NCBI RefSeq assembly: GCF_024495425.1
Contig: NZ_JANHJR010000002.1
Span: 248,001-312,000 of the forward strand
Direction: 5' to 3'
DNA length: 64,000 nucleotides
Source: Haloarchaeobius litoreus
Lineage (GTDB): Archaea > Halobacteriota > Halobacteria > Halobacteriales > Natrialbaceae
The translations under genes and the position numbers were made by a program. Positions 18,923-27,727 of this stretch are shown piece after piece (positions within the stretch are counted from its first letter, which is position 1; every line of letters starts with the position of its first letter). The notes under the pieces are model-generated. The model saw nothing but the letters and a program-made list of their open reading frames with translations. It was not told where the DNA came from and made no database searches.

Positions 18923-19819
18923 ATGACGGATGCCTTCGACGGTGCCGACCGCATCGACACCGACGCCCGGTCGTACCGCTACTACCGCAACGCGGTCGAG
19001 CGCCACTGGGACCCCGCCGACATCGAACTCCAGCAGGACCGCGTGCGCATCGCCGCCCTCGACGACGACACGTTCGACCAGCTCCGGGGCGTGCTCGCGC
19101 TGTTCGGCGCGGGCGAGGAGGCCGTCACGGAGGACCTCGCCCCGCTCGGGGTGGTCCTCTCCGACCTGAACGACCAGCTGTTCATCACCACCCAGCTCTA
19201 CGAGGAGGCCAAACACGCCGACTTCTTCCACCGGTACTGGTCGACCGTCATCGCCCCGGAGGAGGACAGCCGCGGCATGACACGAACCAACCCGCGGGAC
19301 CCGAAGTGGTACTCCGACGCCTACGTCGAGCTGTTCGAGCGCACCGAGGATGCGATGCACCGGCTCCTGACCGAGGACACGCCCCGGACCCGCGCCGAGG
19401 CATTTTGCCACTACCACCTCACCATCGAGGGCATCCTCGCCCAGACGGGGTACTACGGCATCCAGACCAGCTTCGACGGCAGCGTCCCGGGCGTGCCCGA
19501 ACTCCCCGGCCTCGTCGAGGGGTTCGGCAACATCCGCGCCGACGAGGGCCGCCACGTCGGCTTCGGCATGGCCAAACTCGAAGAGCTCGTCGAGTCCGGC
19601 GCGGTCGACCCCGACGAGCTCTCCGAGCTGACGACGGAACTGGCCATGCTCACCCAGCAGGCCGTCTCCGACGCCGCGACCGACGGTCGGACCGGCGTCA
19701 GCCCCGACGAACTCGCCGAGTACGCCGCGACGAAACACGCCGAGCGCATGACCCAGATCACCGACGAGGACGTCGAGATCCCCGACGTCGAGGAGCTGGT
19801 CGACATCCGGACCGAGTGA
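18923..19819 (+). CDS. R2-like ligand-binding oxidase (R2lox)
   Basis: 298 residues of the ferritin-like fold used by ribonucleotide reductase R2. Metal ligands can be placed: E65 (GEEAVTED), E95 and H98 (EEAKH), E169 (TIEG), E208 and H211 (DEGRH). V68 lies three residues after E65 and Y164 five before E169, exactly where R2lox proteins form their Val-Tyr ether cross-link; class I R2 proteins lack this pair and carry a radical Tyr elsewhere. R2lox enzymes hold a Mn/Fe centre and a long-chain fatty-acid-like ligand, and their reaction is unknown. Databases may call it a ribonucleotide reductase beta subunit, which I think is wrong here. Confidence 0.87.
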   Translation: MTDAFDGADRIDTDARSYRYYRNAVERHWDPADIELQQDRVRIAALDDDTFDQLRGVLALFGAGEEAVTEDLAPLGVVLSDLNDQLFITTQLYEEAKHADFFHRYWSTVIAPEEDSRGMTRTNPRDPKWYSDAYVELFERTEDAMHRLLTEDTPRTRAEAFCHYHLTIEGILAQTGYYGIQTSFDGSVPGVPELPGLVEGFGNIRADEGRHVGFGMAKLEELVESGAVDPDELSELTTELAMLTQQAVSDAATDGRTGVSPDELAEYAATKHAERMTQITDEDVEIPDVEELVDIRTE

Positions 19820-20017
19820 GGGCGAGGGGTCCGTCGCCTCGGAGCGGGGTACGGATACCGTTCACCACCGGCGCGCGACCCGCGGCGCAGCGAGCCGCGG
19901 AAGTCGACCGGGCAGCGGCTTTCTGGCTGTTCCTGTCGGTCTCCTCTCGGAGCACCCGGCCTCCGAGGTACCGCGACGAAAACGCTCATTGCCGACGAGG
20001 GCCCTAGAGGTCGGCAC

Positions 20018-20572
20018 ATGATGGCGACCACGCACGCGTTCGTCGGGCTCGCGCTGGCAGTGCCCGTGGCGCTGGTCGCACCGGAGCTCGGTGTCGCCGC
20101 GGCCACCGGCGCACTCGCGGGCGGGGTCTTCCCGGACCTCGACCTCGCCGCCGCCCACCGGAAGACGCTGCACTTCCCGGTGTACTACAGCGTCGCGGCC
20201 GTCCCGGCCGCACTCGTCGCGCTCGTGAACCCGACCACCACGACCGTCGCGGTCGCGCTCTTCCTCGTCGCGGCGGCGGTCCACTCCGCGAGCGACGTGC
20301 TCGGCGGGGGGCTCGAACTGCGGCCGTGGGAGGCGACGGGCGAGAAGGCGGTGTACGTCCACCCGAAGCGGCGGTGGCTCCGGCCGCGTCGCGTGGTCCG
20401 GTACGACGGCGCGCCGGAGGACTTCGTCGTCGGGGCGGCGTTCGCGCTCCCGGGGCTGGTCGTCTTCGACGGCTGGGTCGAGCAGGCCGCCCTGGCGGGG
20501 CTGGTGGTCTCGCTGGCGTACACGGTCGTCAGGAAACGGCTGCCCGACGTCACGCCGGAGCGGTTCCGGTAG
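20018..20572 (+). CDS. YdjM/DUF457-type membrane protein
   Basis: 184 residues with about four membrane helices. The N-terminal THAFVGLALAVP and GVFPDLDLAAAHRKTLHFPVYY match the membrane-bound metal-dependent hydrolase family (LexA-regulated YdjM in E. coli), where the His and Asp residues are thought to bind metal. Substrate unknown. Two ATG codons stand in tandem at 20018 and 20021; either may be used. A 200-bp non-coding gap separates it from the R2lox gene. Confidence 0.8.
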   Translation: MMATTHAFVGLALAVPVALVAPELGVAAATGALAGGVFPDLDLAAAHRKTLHFPVYYSVAAVPAALVALVNPTTTTVAVALFLVAAAVHSASDVLGGGLELRPWEATGEKAVYVHPKRRWLRPRRVVRYDGAPEDFVVGAAFALPGLVVFDGWVEQAALAGLVVSLAYTVVRKRLPDVTPERFR

Positions 20573-20603
20573 GGCGGTACGGTACGGCGATGCCGTCGGG
20601 TTC

Positions 20604-22286
20604 TCAGGAGAGCGTGAACCGCTCGAACCGATCGACTGCGTAGACGTACGACAGCAGCGGCGCGGCGAGGCCGGCGGCGACGACGACGCCGCTCACCGGC
20701 AGGAGCCACGCGGGGTCGAGCCCGAGCGTCCACGGCGTGAGGAAGCCGACGAGGCCGTTGGCGAGCGCGGCGAGCAGCTGGCGGGTGCCGGCGTCGGTCG
20801 CGAGCGCGACGTTGCCGGCGATGGTGACGAGCGCGACCGAGAACGTGGCGAGGGCGGTCTTGCTCGGGACGACGGCCTGCTTGTTGCCGGCGACCTGCAC
20901 GCTGCCGAAGCGGGGGAAGGTCATGCCGACGCCGATGGCGAGCAGCGGTGTGAGCAGTGTGCCCAGCACCGCGACACCGACGGCCGCGGCGGCCTCGGCG
21001 GGTGGGAGCGGGCTGAGGAACGCGACCGGGGCGACGACGAGGACGGCGGCGGGGATGCCGACCACGGCACCGGCGAGGACGTGGCCGACGACGTACTGTC
21101 GACCGGAGATGGGTGCGGTGAGCGTGGCTTCGAGGGCGGGGCCGTCGTCGCCGAGCGGGTTGAGCGCGAACGCGAGCGCGACGGTCCAGGCGACGTAGAG
21201 CCCGAGCAGCCAGGGGAGGTGCGAGGGGATGGTTCCGGTCCGGACGATGGTCTGGACGTCGGAGATCAGGAAGAACAGCGGGTAGACCGCGTAGATGAGT
21301 TTGATGGGCGCGCGGCGGGTCCGGGTCCAGGCGACGCGGACGACGCTCCGGGTTGGCCGGTCGACGACCGCGAGGAGGCGGTCTCCGAGTGCGAGCCCAG
21401 AATCCGTCTCGACGCGCTCGTGTTCGGTCTCGGTCGCGGGGTCGGAGAACCAGTGGTAGTTCGCCAGCCTGACCGCGAGGAGGTGGCCGACGAGGACGAC
21501 CGCGACGGTGGTCGCGACCGCCCCTCCGGCCCGCAGGGGGGAGGCGTCGACGTTCGGCGCGCCGAGCAGCAGCAGGTCGCCGTAGCCCGACAGCGGCGTG
21601 GACTGCAGTGGCTCGAACAGGAGTTCGGTGAGCACGGCGAAGCCGTTGCCGAAGACGAGCCCCATGTAGACGAGGAACGCGAGCAGTCCGATGGCGGTCC
21701 GGTTGCGCGCGATGGGTTCGTACCGGGTCACGAGGTGCCGGCCGACGAGCCCCAGACAGAAGCCGAGCCAGATGGCGGGCAGGAGGACGCCGAGTAGCAC
21801 GACGGGCAACGCGAGGAGGACGAGCGGCGCACGGGCACCGTAGGCGAAGCCGCCGACGGTGAAGGCGAGGGGGACGGTCAGCCACGCCAGGTAGTTCACC
21901 GTCTCGGCGACGAGGATGCCGGCGACCACGTCGCGGACGCGGGCGGCCAGCAGGACCGTCTCGGGTTCGTCGACGCTGCCGCGCTGGGCGATGGTCCGGA
22001 ACGTCGCCAGCGCGAGCAGGCCGAGGACGGCGAGGCCGACCGCGCCGCGGACGCCGGCGACGAGGCCGCCCTCGATGGGCAGGTCCCCGAGGCTGCCGGT
22101 GCGGAGGTCGCGCCCGAGGATGGCGAACAGGGACGCCGCCCCGAGCGAGATGGTGCTGAACATGAGGCCGGCGAACGCCAGTGCGACGACCTGCACCGTG
22201 CTGTCGCCGAGCTTGCGGAGGGTCCGACGGAACTCCATCCGGGCGATTCGACGAACGTGTCCGTGGTCTATCACCGGAACCACCAC
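20604..22286 (-). CDS. Large membrane protein, ABC-2-exporter-like
   Basis: 560 residues with 12 or more predicted membrane helices. The layout is two similar halves, each starting with a cytosolic RR-rich segment (MEFRRTLRKLGD; VRVAWTRTRRAPIKL). This resembles the membrane parts of ABC-2 type exporters. No ATPase gene adjoins it, so if it is an ABC permease its ATPase is encoded elsewhere. An ATG at 22238 (MEFRRTL) is a possible alternative start. The upstream gene on the same strand is another membrane protein. Confidence 0.75.
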   Translation of the reverse strand: MVVPVIDHGHVRRIARMEFRRTLRKLGDSTVQVVALAFAGLMFSTISLGAASLFAILGRDLRTGSLGDLPIEGGLVAGVRGAVGLAVLGLLALATFRTIAQRGSVDEPETVLLAARVRDVVAGILVAETVNYLAWLTVPLAFTVGGFAYGARAPLVLLALPVVLLGVLLPAIWLGFCLGLVGRHLVTRYEPIARNRTAIGLLAFLVYMGLVFGNGFAVLTELLFEPLQSTPLSGYGDLLLLGAPNVDASPLRAGGAVATTVAVVLVGHLLAVRLANYHWFSDPATETEHERVETDSGLALGDRLLAVVDRPTRSVVRVAWTRTRRAPIKLIYAVYPLFFLISDVQTIVRTGTIPSHLPWLLGLYVAWTVALAFALNPLGDDGPALEATLTAPISGRQYVVGHVLAGAVVGIPAAVLVVAPVAFLSPLPPAEAAAAVGVAVLGTLLTPLLAIGVGMTFPRFGSVQVAGNKQAVVPSKTALATFSVALVTIAGNVALATDAGTRQLLAALANGLVGFLTPWTLGLDPAWLLPVSGVVVAAGLAAPLLSYVYAVDRFERFTLS

Positions 22287-22412
22287 GGCGCGAGCCGTCT
22301 CGTGGAGCGGGCGGCCTGTCTCATGTCCGGAGCGTCGGCCGCGACCGAGTTAAATCGCTCCGACGACTGCTGGGTCGGAAAACGCGGACGGGGAGCCGGC
22401 AGCCACACCGGA

Positions 22413-23615
22413 TCAGACGTAGTGGGCGGCGACGATGAGCCCGTACCAGAGCAGCCCACCGGCGACGAGCGAGCGGCGGAGCTCGAAGTCGTCGAACGCG
22501 CTCGCGCCGGCCGCGATGAGGCCGATGCCGGTGGCGAGACCGACCCGATGGAGCACGATCTCGATGGGGAGCACGCGGACGCCGATGAAGCCGTAGTCGA
22601 GGACGACGCCGGTGCCGAAGCCGAGCGTGCCGAAGATGAAGCCGTCGACGGGGTCGAGGTTCCGGCCGGCGACGTAGGCGGCCGCGGCCGTCCCGAAGAC
22701 GAGGATGGGGTAGAGCGCGGCGACGATGGCGTTGGGGTCGACCGACATCGCGTTCTCGATGGCGATGCCGGCGAAGCGCACCCCGAGCAGGACGGCGGCC
22801 GGACCGACGAACACCGCGACCCGGAGCCGGGTCCGGTAGGTCCAGACGCCGTCGAAGATGGTCCGGGCTGTCGCCTGCGCGGAACCGAGGGAGACGCTGC
22901 CGAGCAGCGGGAGCGCGAGCAGGTAGACGATGGTCGTCCAGCCGTCGTGGTCGTGGGTGTCGCCGTTGTCGTGGTACACCCGCTGGACGTCGCTGGACGG
23001 CCTGGAATCGATGAAGTCGCGTTCGATGTCGACCCGGGCCTCCTCCAGACTGTCGACGGTGTGGGTCAGCGTGAACCAGTCGAAGTGCTCGGCGTGGGCC
23101 TGTACCGCCGTCCAGTTCCCGGTCTCGCTCTCGATCTGGTACGCCCGGATGTGGTACTGGCCGCCGAAGTAGTCGCCCCGGTGGAGCTGGTAGGACTGGG
23201 GCGTCCACGTTCCCGCGCCGTTCGCGCGTTCGTAGTAGACATAGCGCTTCGCCCCGACGGCGTCGGCCCAGACGATGCGCGAGTCGTTGCCGAACTGCGG
23301 GTTCTCGTCGTTCTCCTCGGTGAACACCGGCTCCGTCTCGTTCCAGCCATCGCCGCCGGCCTGGAGCCGTGCTTTCACCTGTTCGGGGTTCCCACGGACG
23401 AGCAGATTGAGCGCGCTGGCCCGCCCACTGAACGCCTGCCTGCTGCTGACGTACGGCCACACGTCGGTCTCGGTGTCACCGAGTGCGACGAGCGCCTCGT
23501 CGTCGTCGGCCGGATCGTCGGGTGGCGTCTGGACCGAGGGCGAGACGAACGTCGTGCCGACCAGCAGGATGGTCACCGCGAACACCAGCACGAGCACCCG
23601 GTTTCGTGTCCACAT
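22413..23615 (-). CDS. Membrane protein with large extracytoplasmic domain
   Basis: 400 residues from MWTRNRVLVLVFAVTILLVG; the 45 codons before it in frame have no family-like character. One N-terminal span is followed by an outer domain of about 190 residues with several Trp/Tyr motifs (WADAVGAKRYVYYERANG, HRGDYFGGQYHIRAYQIE), and then about six membrane helices in the C-terminal half. I do not recognise the family. It precedes the exporter-like gene by 126 bp on the same strand, so the two may form one complex. Confidence 0.72.
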   Translation of the reverse strand: MWTRNRVLVLVFAVTILLVGTTFVSPSVQTPPDDPADDDEALVALGDTETDVWPYVSSRQAFSGRASALNLLVRGNPEQVKARLQAGGDGWNETEPVFTEENDENPQFGNDSRIVWADAVGAKRYVYYERANGAGTWTPQSYQLHRGDYFGGQYHIRAYQIESETGNWTAVQAHAEHFDWFTLTHTVDSLEEARVDIERDFIDSRPSSDVQRVYHDNGDTHDHDGWTTIVYLLALPLLGSVSLGSAQATARTIFDGVWTYRTRLRVAVFVGPAAVLLGVRFAGIAIENAMSVDPNAIVAALYPILVFGTAAAAYVAGRNLDPVDGFIFGTLGFGTGVVLDYGFIGVRVLPIEIVLHRVGLATGIGLIAAGASAFDDFELRRSLVAGGLLWYGLIVAAHYV

Positions 23616-23798
23616 GGTTGCGATGCTGCATCCTCCTAGCAGACGACGCGTGATAACAGTACCCGTCGAACCCCCTTCACTGACGGCCCACAGCGCCGCC
23701 CACTCACCGGCGACGATATCCGTTAGCAACGCACTGCGTCCAATCCCCACGCCGACTTTCAGTGAAATTTATAGGTCTCGGGGGCAAGACAATGGACG

Positions 23799-24602
23799 AT
23801 GGAACAGCGCGACGACCGGGACGGCGAGGCCGTCGCGGTCGAGATACCGACGGCGGTGGCCGACCGCATCGAGCGCATCTTCGTCGACTGCCGTGGCTAC
23901 GAGCCCGCGTCGACCCAGGAGAGTCTCAGCGTGCTCTGTGACCTGGCCGAGGGGCGACTCGACCCGGCACCGGCCGACGCCGACGGGGGCGCGACCGCGG
24001 CCCCCGGGCCGACCACCGACGCGACGACCCGGCACGAGAGCCCGCCGGGCCCGACGAGCGACCTCGTCGAGCGCATCGACGAGGCGTTCCCGGCCCGCTG
24101 GGACGCCGACCCGACGGTCCGCCGTCGGCTGCACGCGGTCGTCGACCGCTACGTCCACAACCCGAACGAGTACACCGGTCACGACGAGCGCGAGGCCGAC
24201 GCCGTCGCCGCCGTCGCCCGGCGCGAGGGTGTCTCGCCGGAGGACCTTCGGGCGGACCTCGTCTCGACGCTGTACGGCAACGCCGGGCTGCCGGACGACC
24301 TCGCCGGCGAGTTCTTCGGCGAGGCGATGCGGTCGGTCGTCGACGACGAGCCCGACGAGCCGGACGACCCCGGGCCCGCCGAGGACGCCCTCCTGCGCGG
24401 TGGCTCGGCGGACGAGCTCGACGCGGACCTCGGCGACGATGCCTTCGACGTGGAGAACCTCCTCGGCGAGGTGTCCCAGCCGACCGCCGACTGCGAGCGC
24501 TGCGGCGACAGCCACCCGGTCAACGACCTGGAGACGGTCATCGGCTCGAAGACCGCGACCATCGAGCTGCTCTGTGCGGTCTGTGCCGCCGACGCGGAGT
24601 GA
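23799..24602 (+). CDS. Acidic protein with C-terminal zinc ribbon
   Basis: 267 residues. The N-terminus (VEIPTAVADRIERIF) looks like a short ribbon-helix or helical element, followed by a Pro/Ala/Thr-rich linker. The middle (residues 90-180) is helical, and the C-terminus has CERCGDSHPV and LLCAVCAAD, forming a four-Cys zinc ribbon. A TATA-like tttata lies 29 bp before the ATG, next to the palindrome tttcagtgaaa. Ten bases separate it from the next gene, a regulator, so the two are probably co-transcribed. Function unknown; nucleic-acid binding is possible. Confidence 0.75.
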   Translation: MEQRDDRDGEAVAVEIPTAVADRIERIFVDCRGYEPASTQESLSVLCDLAEGRLDPAPADADGGATAAPGPTTDATTRHESPPGPTSDLVERIDEAFPARWDADPTVRRRLHAVVDRYVHNPNEYTGHDEREADAVAAVARREGVSPEDLRADLVSTLYGNAGLPDDLAGEFFGEAMRSVVDDEPDEPDDPGPAEDALLRGGSADELDADLGDDAFDVENLLGEVSQPTADCERCGDSHPVNDLETVIGSKTATIELLCAVCAADAE

Positions 24603-24611
24603 TTCCGGCCG

Positions 24612-25478
24612 ATGGCAGATCCAGACACCGACACCGACGACGAGCCCGCGCCCGCCGACGCGTTCGCCGCACTGAGCGACCCGATCCGTGTGGAAATCCT
24701 CGACGCGCTGACCGACCACCATCGGGACGAGGGGCTCGCCCCGATCGGCTTCGCGGTGCTGCGTCGGCGGGTCGGCGTCCGTGACTCCGGGCGCTTTCGC
24801 TACCACCTGAACCAGCTGCGCGACCGGTTCGTCGAGCGGAGCGACGACGGCTACCGGCTGACCGCCACCGGTGCGCGCGTTGCCGGGGCCATCCTCGCGG
24901 GCACCTACACCGGGTCGGTCTCGCTGGGGCCGGCCGAACTCGACAGCACCTGTCCGTTCTGTGGGACGACCGCGGTCGCGACTGTCCACGACGGCCAGTG
25001 CGTCGTCTCCTGCGGCGACGAGCACCCGCTGTTCTCGTGGCATGTACCCGCGAACGCGACGAGGGACGCCACGCTCGCCGAGGTGGTCGACCTCGCCGAG
25101 CTGCTCGCGTTCCAGGCCATCGAGCAGGCCCTGGCAGGCGTCTGTGCGCAGTGCTACGACAGCGTCGAGACGACGGTCGGCGACCCCGACGAGCCGGGCT
25201 TCCGCTCGGTCTGTGACACCTGTCCCGGCCGGCTCGTCGGTCCCATCAGCTTCCCCCTGCTCGTCGACCCCGACGTGGCGGGCTGGTGCCGCGACCACGG
25301 TTACACGCTCCGCGAGGACCACGTCTGGGAGTTCCCGTTCGTCGGCGAGGACGCGACCGTCGAACCCGCCGGGGACGACGCCGACGGCGAGCTCGTCGTC
25401 ACCGTCGCCATCGACGACGACAGCCTCACCGCGACGCTCGACGGGGACGGCCTCGTCGTCGCGGTCGACGAGAACTGA
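24612..25478 (+). CDS. ArsR-type winged-helix regulator with zinc-ribbon sensor part
   Basis: 288 residues. Residues 18-95 form a winged helix (AFAALSDPIRVEILDALT ... GRFRYHLNQLRDRFVE) of the haloarchaeal ArsR-like type. The C-terminal part has Cys pairs CPFCG, CAQCY and CDTCPG, which should bind zinc and may sense metal, redox state or a ligand. I recall this architecture as common in haloarchaea, with targets unknown. It lies 9 bp after the zinc-ribbon gene. Confidence 0.85.
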   Translation: MADPDTDTDDEPAPADAFAALSDPIRVEILDALTDHHRDEGLAPIGFAVLRRRVGVRDSGRFRYHLNQLRDRFVERSDDGYRLTATGARVAGAILAGTYTGSVSLGPAELDSTCPFCGTTAVATVHDGQCVVSCGDEHPLFSWHVPANATRDATLAEVVDLAELLAFQAIEQALAGVCAQCYDSVETTVGDPDEPGFRSVCDTCPGRLVGPISFPLLVDPDVAGWCRDHGYTLREDHVWEFPFVGEDATVEPAGDDADGELVVTVAIDDDSLTATLDGDGLVVAVDEN

Positions 25479-25542
25479 CGGATTCCGGATAGAAAATTCG
25501 TTCTCCGAGCGCCCAAGTAGCGAGCGGTCGTACCGGTACTCG

Positions 25543-25824
25543 ATGACACAGAACGGCCACTCCGACGACGGTCTCCGTTCGCTGTACCGGGCCGCCCGGG
25601 CCATGACCACCTCCCCGCTGCTGTACATCGGGGCCGTCACGGTCGTCGTGGGGAACGAACTCGCCGAGCTGCTCGTCGAGGGGGGCTACGTCCCGGAGAC
25701 GGTCGGCGCGCTAGCGCTGTTCCCCATCGCGCTGGGACTGCTGTACGCCCAGCTCCTCGTGCTGGCGTCCTACCGCCGGCGTCGAGATGCGGAGCCGCCT
25801 CGACGTTGCGGGGTCGACCCGTAG
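25543..25824 (+). CDS. Small membrane protein, two helices
   Basis: 93 residues. A hydrophilic start (MTQNGHSDDGLRSLYRAAR) is followed by two membrane helices (LLYIGAVTVVVGNELAELLV and ALALFPIALGLLYAQLLVLA) and a basic tail. No motif identifies its function. It follows the regulator gene by 64 bp on the same strand. Confidence 0.65.
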   Translation: MTQNGHSDDGLRSLYRAARAMTTSPLLYIGAVTVVVGNELAELLVEGGYVPETVGALALFPIALGLLYAQLLVLASYRRRRDAEPPRRCGVDP

Positions 25825-25872
25825 CCCGTCGTGCCCGAGCGCTTACGGCCCTCGCGACGCAACTCGCCACGC

Positions 25873-26412
25873 ATGTACGTCGACCCCGACCCCGAGTGCC
25901 ACGAGGACGGCTGGGGGGCCGCGCGGTCGACCGCCGTCGGCGCGACCGTCGCCCTCGCCGTCGTCGGGGCCTACGCCGCCACCTACGGCCTCGACCGGTA
26001 CCTCACCTACGCCGACGCGCTGCCCGCCGGCGAACTCCTCCAGTTCGCCGTCGTGGCCGCCGTGCTCGTCGCCCACGAGGCGGTCCACGCCGTCGCCTAC
26101 GCCACCGTCGGGCGCTGTTCGTGGGAGGAGATACGGGTCGAAGCCGGCATCGACTTCGGCGACGGGCTCGACCCGGTCCACCACTCGGTGCATCCGACGC
26201 GGCCGGTCCGCCGCACGGCGTACTGGCTCTGCCTCGCCGCGCCCACACTGCTGCTCGGCGTCGTCCCGGCCGCGGTCGGACTCGCCACCGGGAGCGCGCT
26301 GGCGACGTTCGTCGGCATCGTCGGCCTCCTGCTCGTCTCGACCGACGTCGGCCCCGCCGTCACGGCGTGGCGACACCCCGACCGCATCGCGGTGCCCGCC
26401 CCGTCGGGCTGA
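25873..26412 (+). CDS. DUF3267-type putative zincin membrane peptidase
   Basis: 179 residues starting MYVDPDPECHEDGWG. Four membrane helices are predicted, and the second carries HEAVHAVAYA, an HExxH zinc-binding motif inside or at the edge of the membrane. Later YWLCLAAPTLLLG and VSTDVGPA resemble the DUF3267 zincin family, which is related in layout to site-2 proteases; the downstream Asp may be a further ligand. Substrate unknown. Its start overlaps no other gene, and it follows the small membrane protein by 48 bp. Confidence 0.82.
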   Translation: MYVDPDPECHEDGWGAARSTAVGATVALAVVGAYAATYGLDRYLTYADALPAGELLQFAVVAAVLVAHEAVHAVAYATVGRCSWEEIRVEAGIDFGDGLDPVHHSVHPTRPVRRTAYWLCLAAPTLLLGVVPAAVGLATGSALATFVGIVGLLLVSTDVGPAVTAWRHPDRIAVPAPSG

Positions 26413-26490
26413 GGGAGCGACGGTCCTCCTGCTGCCGCCCGTGTGCCGACTTCGGCAACCCTTTTGTCCCGTGCTTCGTCACCGACGAGC

Positions 26491-26955
26491 ATGTCCACCA
26501 TCGACGTCGCCGTCCGGATGGTCCACAGCATCACGTCGGCCGTCTGGGTGGGGAGCGTCCTGTTCGTCACGTTCGGGCTGCTCCCCGCCGCGCTCGACGG
26601 CTCGCTCAACGCCACCCCCTCGCAGGCCATCGTCTCGCGGTTCCGCTGGCTCTCGCGTGGCTGCTCCGCACTGCTGTTCGCGACCGGCGGCCACCTCGCC
26701 GGCACACTGTACACGGTCGACTCGCTCACCGGCAGCGGCCGCGGCCACCTCGTGCTCACCATGCTCGCGCTCTGGTTCGTCCTCACCGGCCTGGTCGAGG
26801 TCGCCGCCGGCAAGCTCGACCGCGGCTTCGACGACCAGAAGGTCCGGACGCCCGCCGGCGAGGCGAAGCCGTTCCTCTACGCCGCGAGCGTCGTCGCCGT
26901 CCTCCTGCTCGTCGACGCGACGCTCATCGTCTACGGCTCCGGCCTCGTCTACTGA
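26491..26955 (+). CDS. CopD-like membrane protein
   Basis: 154 residues, four membrane helices. The first helix contains VRMVHSITSAVWVGSVLF, the His/Trp pattern of the CopD copper-resistance and related haem/copper membrane proteins. Because the next gene encodes an Lrp-type regulator with a TRASH metal-binding domain, a role in copper handling fits, though neither copper binding nor transport is shown. A T-rich box (cccttttgt) lies about 30 bp before the ATG. Confidence 0.75.
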   Translation: MSTIDVAVRMVHSITSAVWVGSVLFVTFGLLPAALDGSLNATPSQAIVSRFRWLSRGCSALLFATGGHLAGTLYTVDSLTGSGRGHLVLTMLALWFVLTGLVEVAAGKLDRGFDDQKVRTPAGEAKPFLYAASVVAVLLLVDATLIVYGSGLVY

Positions 26956-27050
26956 CCACGTTCGGGTTCGGGGGTCGTTCCTCGTTCCCCCTTCGATTCC
27001 AAAGTCGAGTCCGCACAACGCTTTTCGTCATCGGGCTCGTCGCCTCGTCC

Positions 27051-27641
27051 ATGCGCGACCTCGACGACACCGACATCGAGATCCTCCGCCTGCTCGCCGC
27101 CGACGCCCGCCGCTCGTTCGCCAGCATCGGCGACGAGGTCGGCCTCTCCGGTCCCGCCATCTCCGACCGCGTCTCCCGTCTGGAGGCGGTCGGCGTCGTC
27201 CGCCGGTTCACCGTCGACGTCGACCGCTCGCAGCTCCGCGACGGCACGCCCGTCCTCGCCCGCCTCGACCTCGCTCCCGGCGCGAGCGACGAGGTCGCGG
27301 GCGCGTTCCGGGCCGCGGACGCCGTCGAGCACGTGTTCACGACCGCCGACGGCGACGTGACCGTCCACGCCCGCGTCCCCGACGCCGCCGTCCACCGCTG
27401 GCTCGACACCGTCGTGGACCCGTCCGTGGTGCGGGACGTCGACGTGGAGCTGGTCGCCAGCTCCGAGTGGTCGCCCAGCGTCGGCGGCGTCGACTTCGCG
27501 CTCTCCTGTGCCGAGTGCGGCAACACCGTGACCAGCGAGGGCACCTCCGCCAGCATCGGCGACGACGTCTACCAGTTCTGCTGTGGGTCGTGTGAGGCGC
27601 GGTTCCAGGAACGGTACGAGGAGCTGGACGCCGGGGTGTGA
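27051..27641 (+). CDS. Lrp/AsnC-type regulator with C-terminal TRASH domain
   Basis: 196 residues. An AsnC-type helix-turn-helix (DDTDIEILRLLAADARRSF ... GLSGPAISDRVSRLE) covers residues 1-60. A Lrp-type effector region follows, and the end has CAECGNTVTSEG ... FCCGSCEARFQERY, a TRASH zinc/copper finger. In Halobacterium a protein of this architecture controls copper export, so this is probably a metal-responsive regulator. The nearby CopD-like gene is a likely target. The start follows a ttttcgt box by about 25 bp. Confidence 0.88.
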   Translation: MRDLDDTDIEILRLLAADARRSFASIGDEVGLSGPAISDRVSRLEAVGVVRRFTVDVDRSQLRDGTPVLARLDLAPGASDEVAGAFRAADAVEHVFTTADGDVTVHARVPDAAVHRWLDTVVDPSVVRDVDVELVASSEWSPSVGGVDFALSCAECGNTVTSEGTSASIGDDVYQFCCGSCEARFQERYEELDAGV

Positions 27642-27727
27642 ACCCCCCGTTCGATCCGACGGTGTCCGACCCGTGCCCGGCGCGTGGAACGGGAGCGTTT
27701 TGGGTGCCCGAACCCAAGCACCTGCCA

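Noticed and set aside
16904-19738. 944-codon minus-strand frame
   Set aside because: It lies opposite the Tat-exported protein and R2lox genes, both with clear family signals; it is an antisense shadow.
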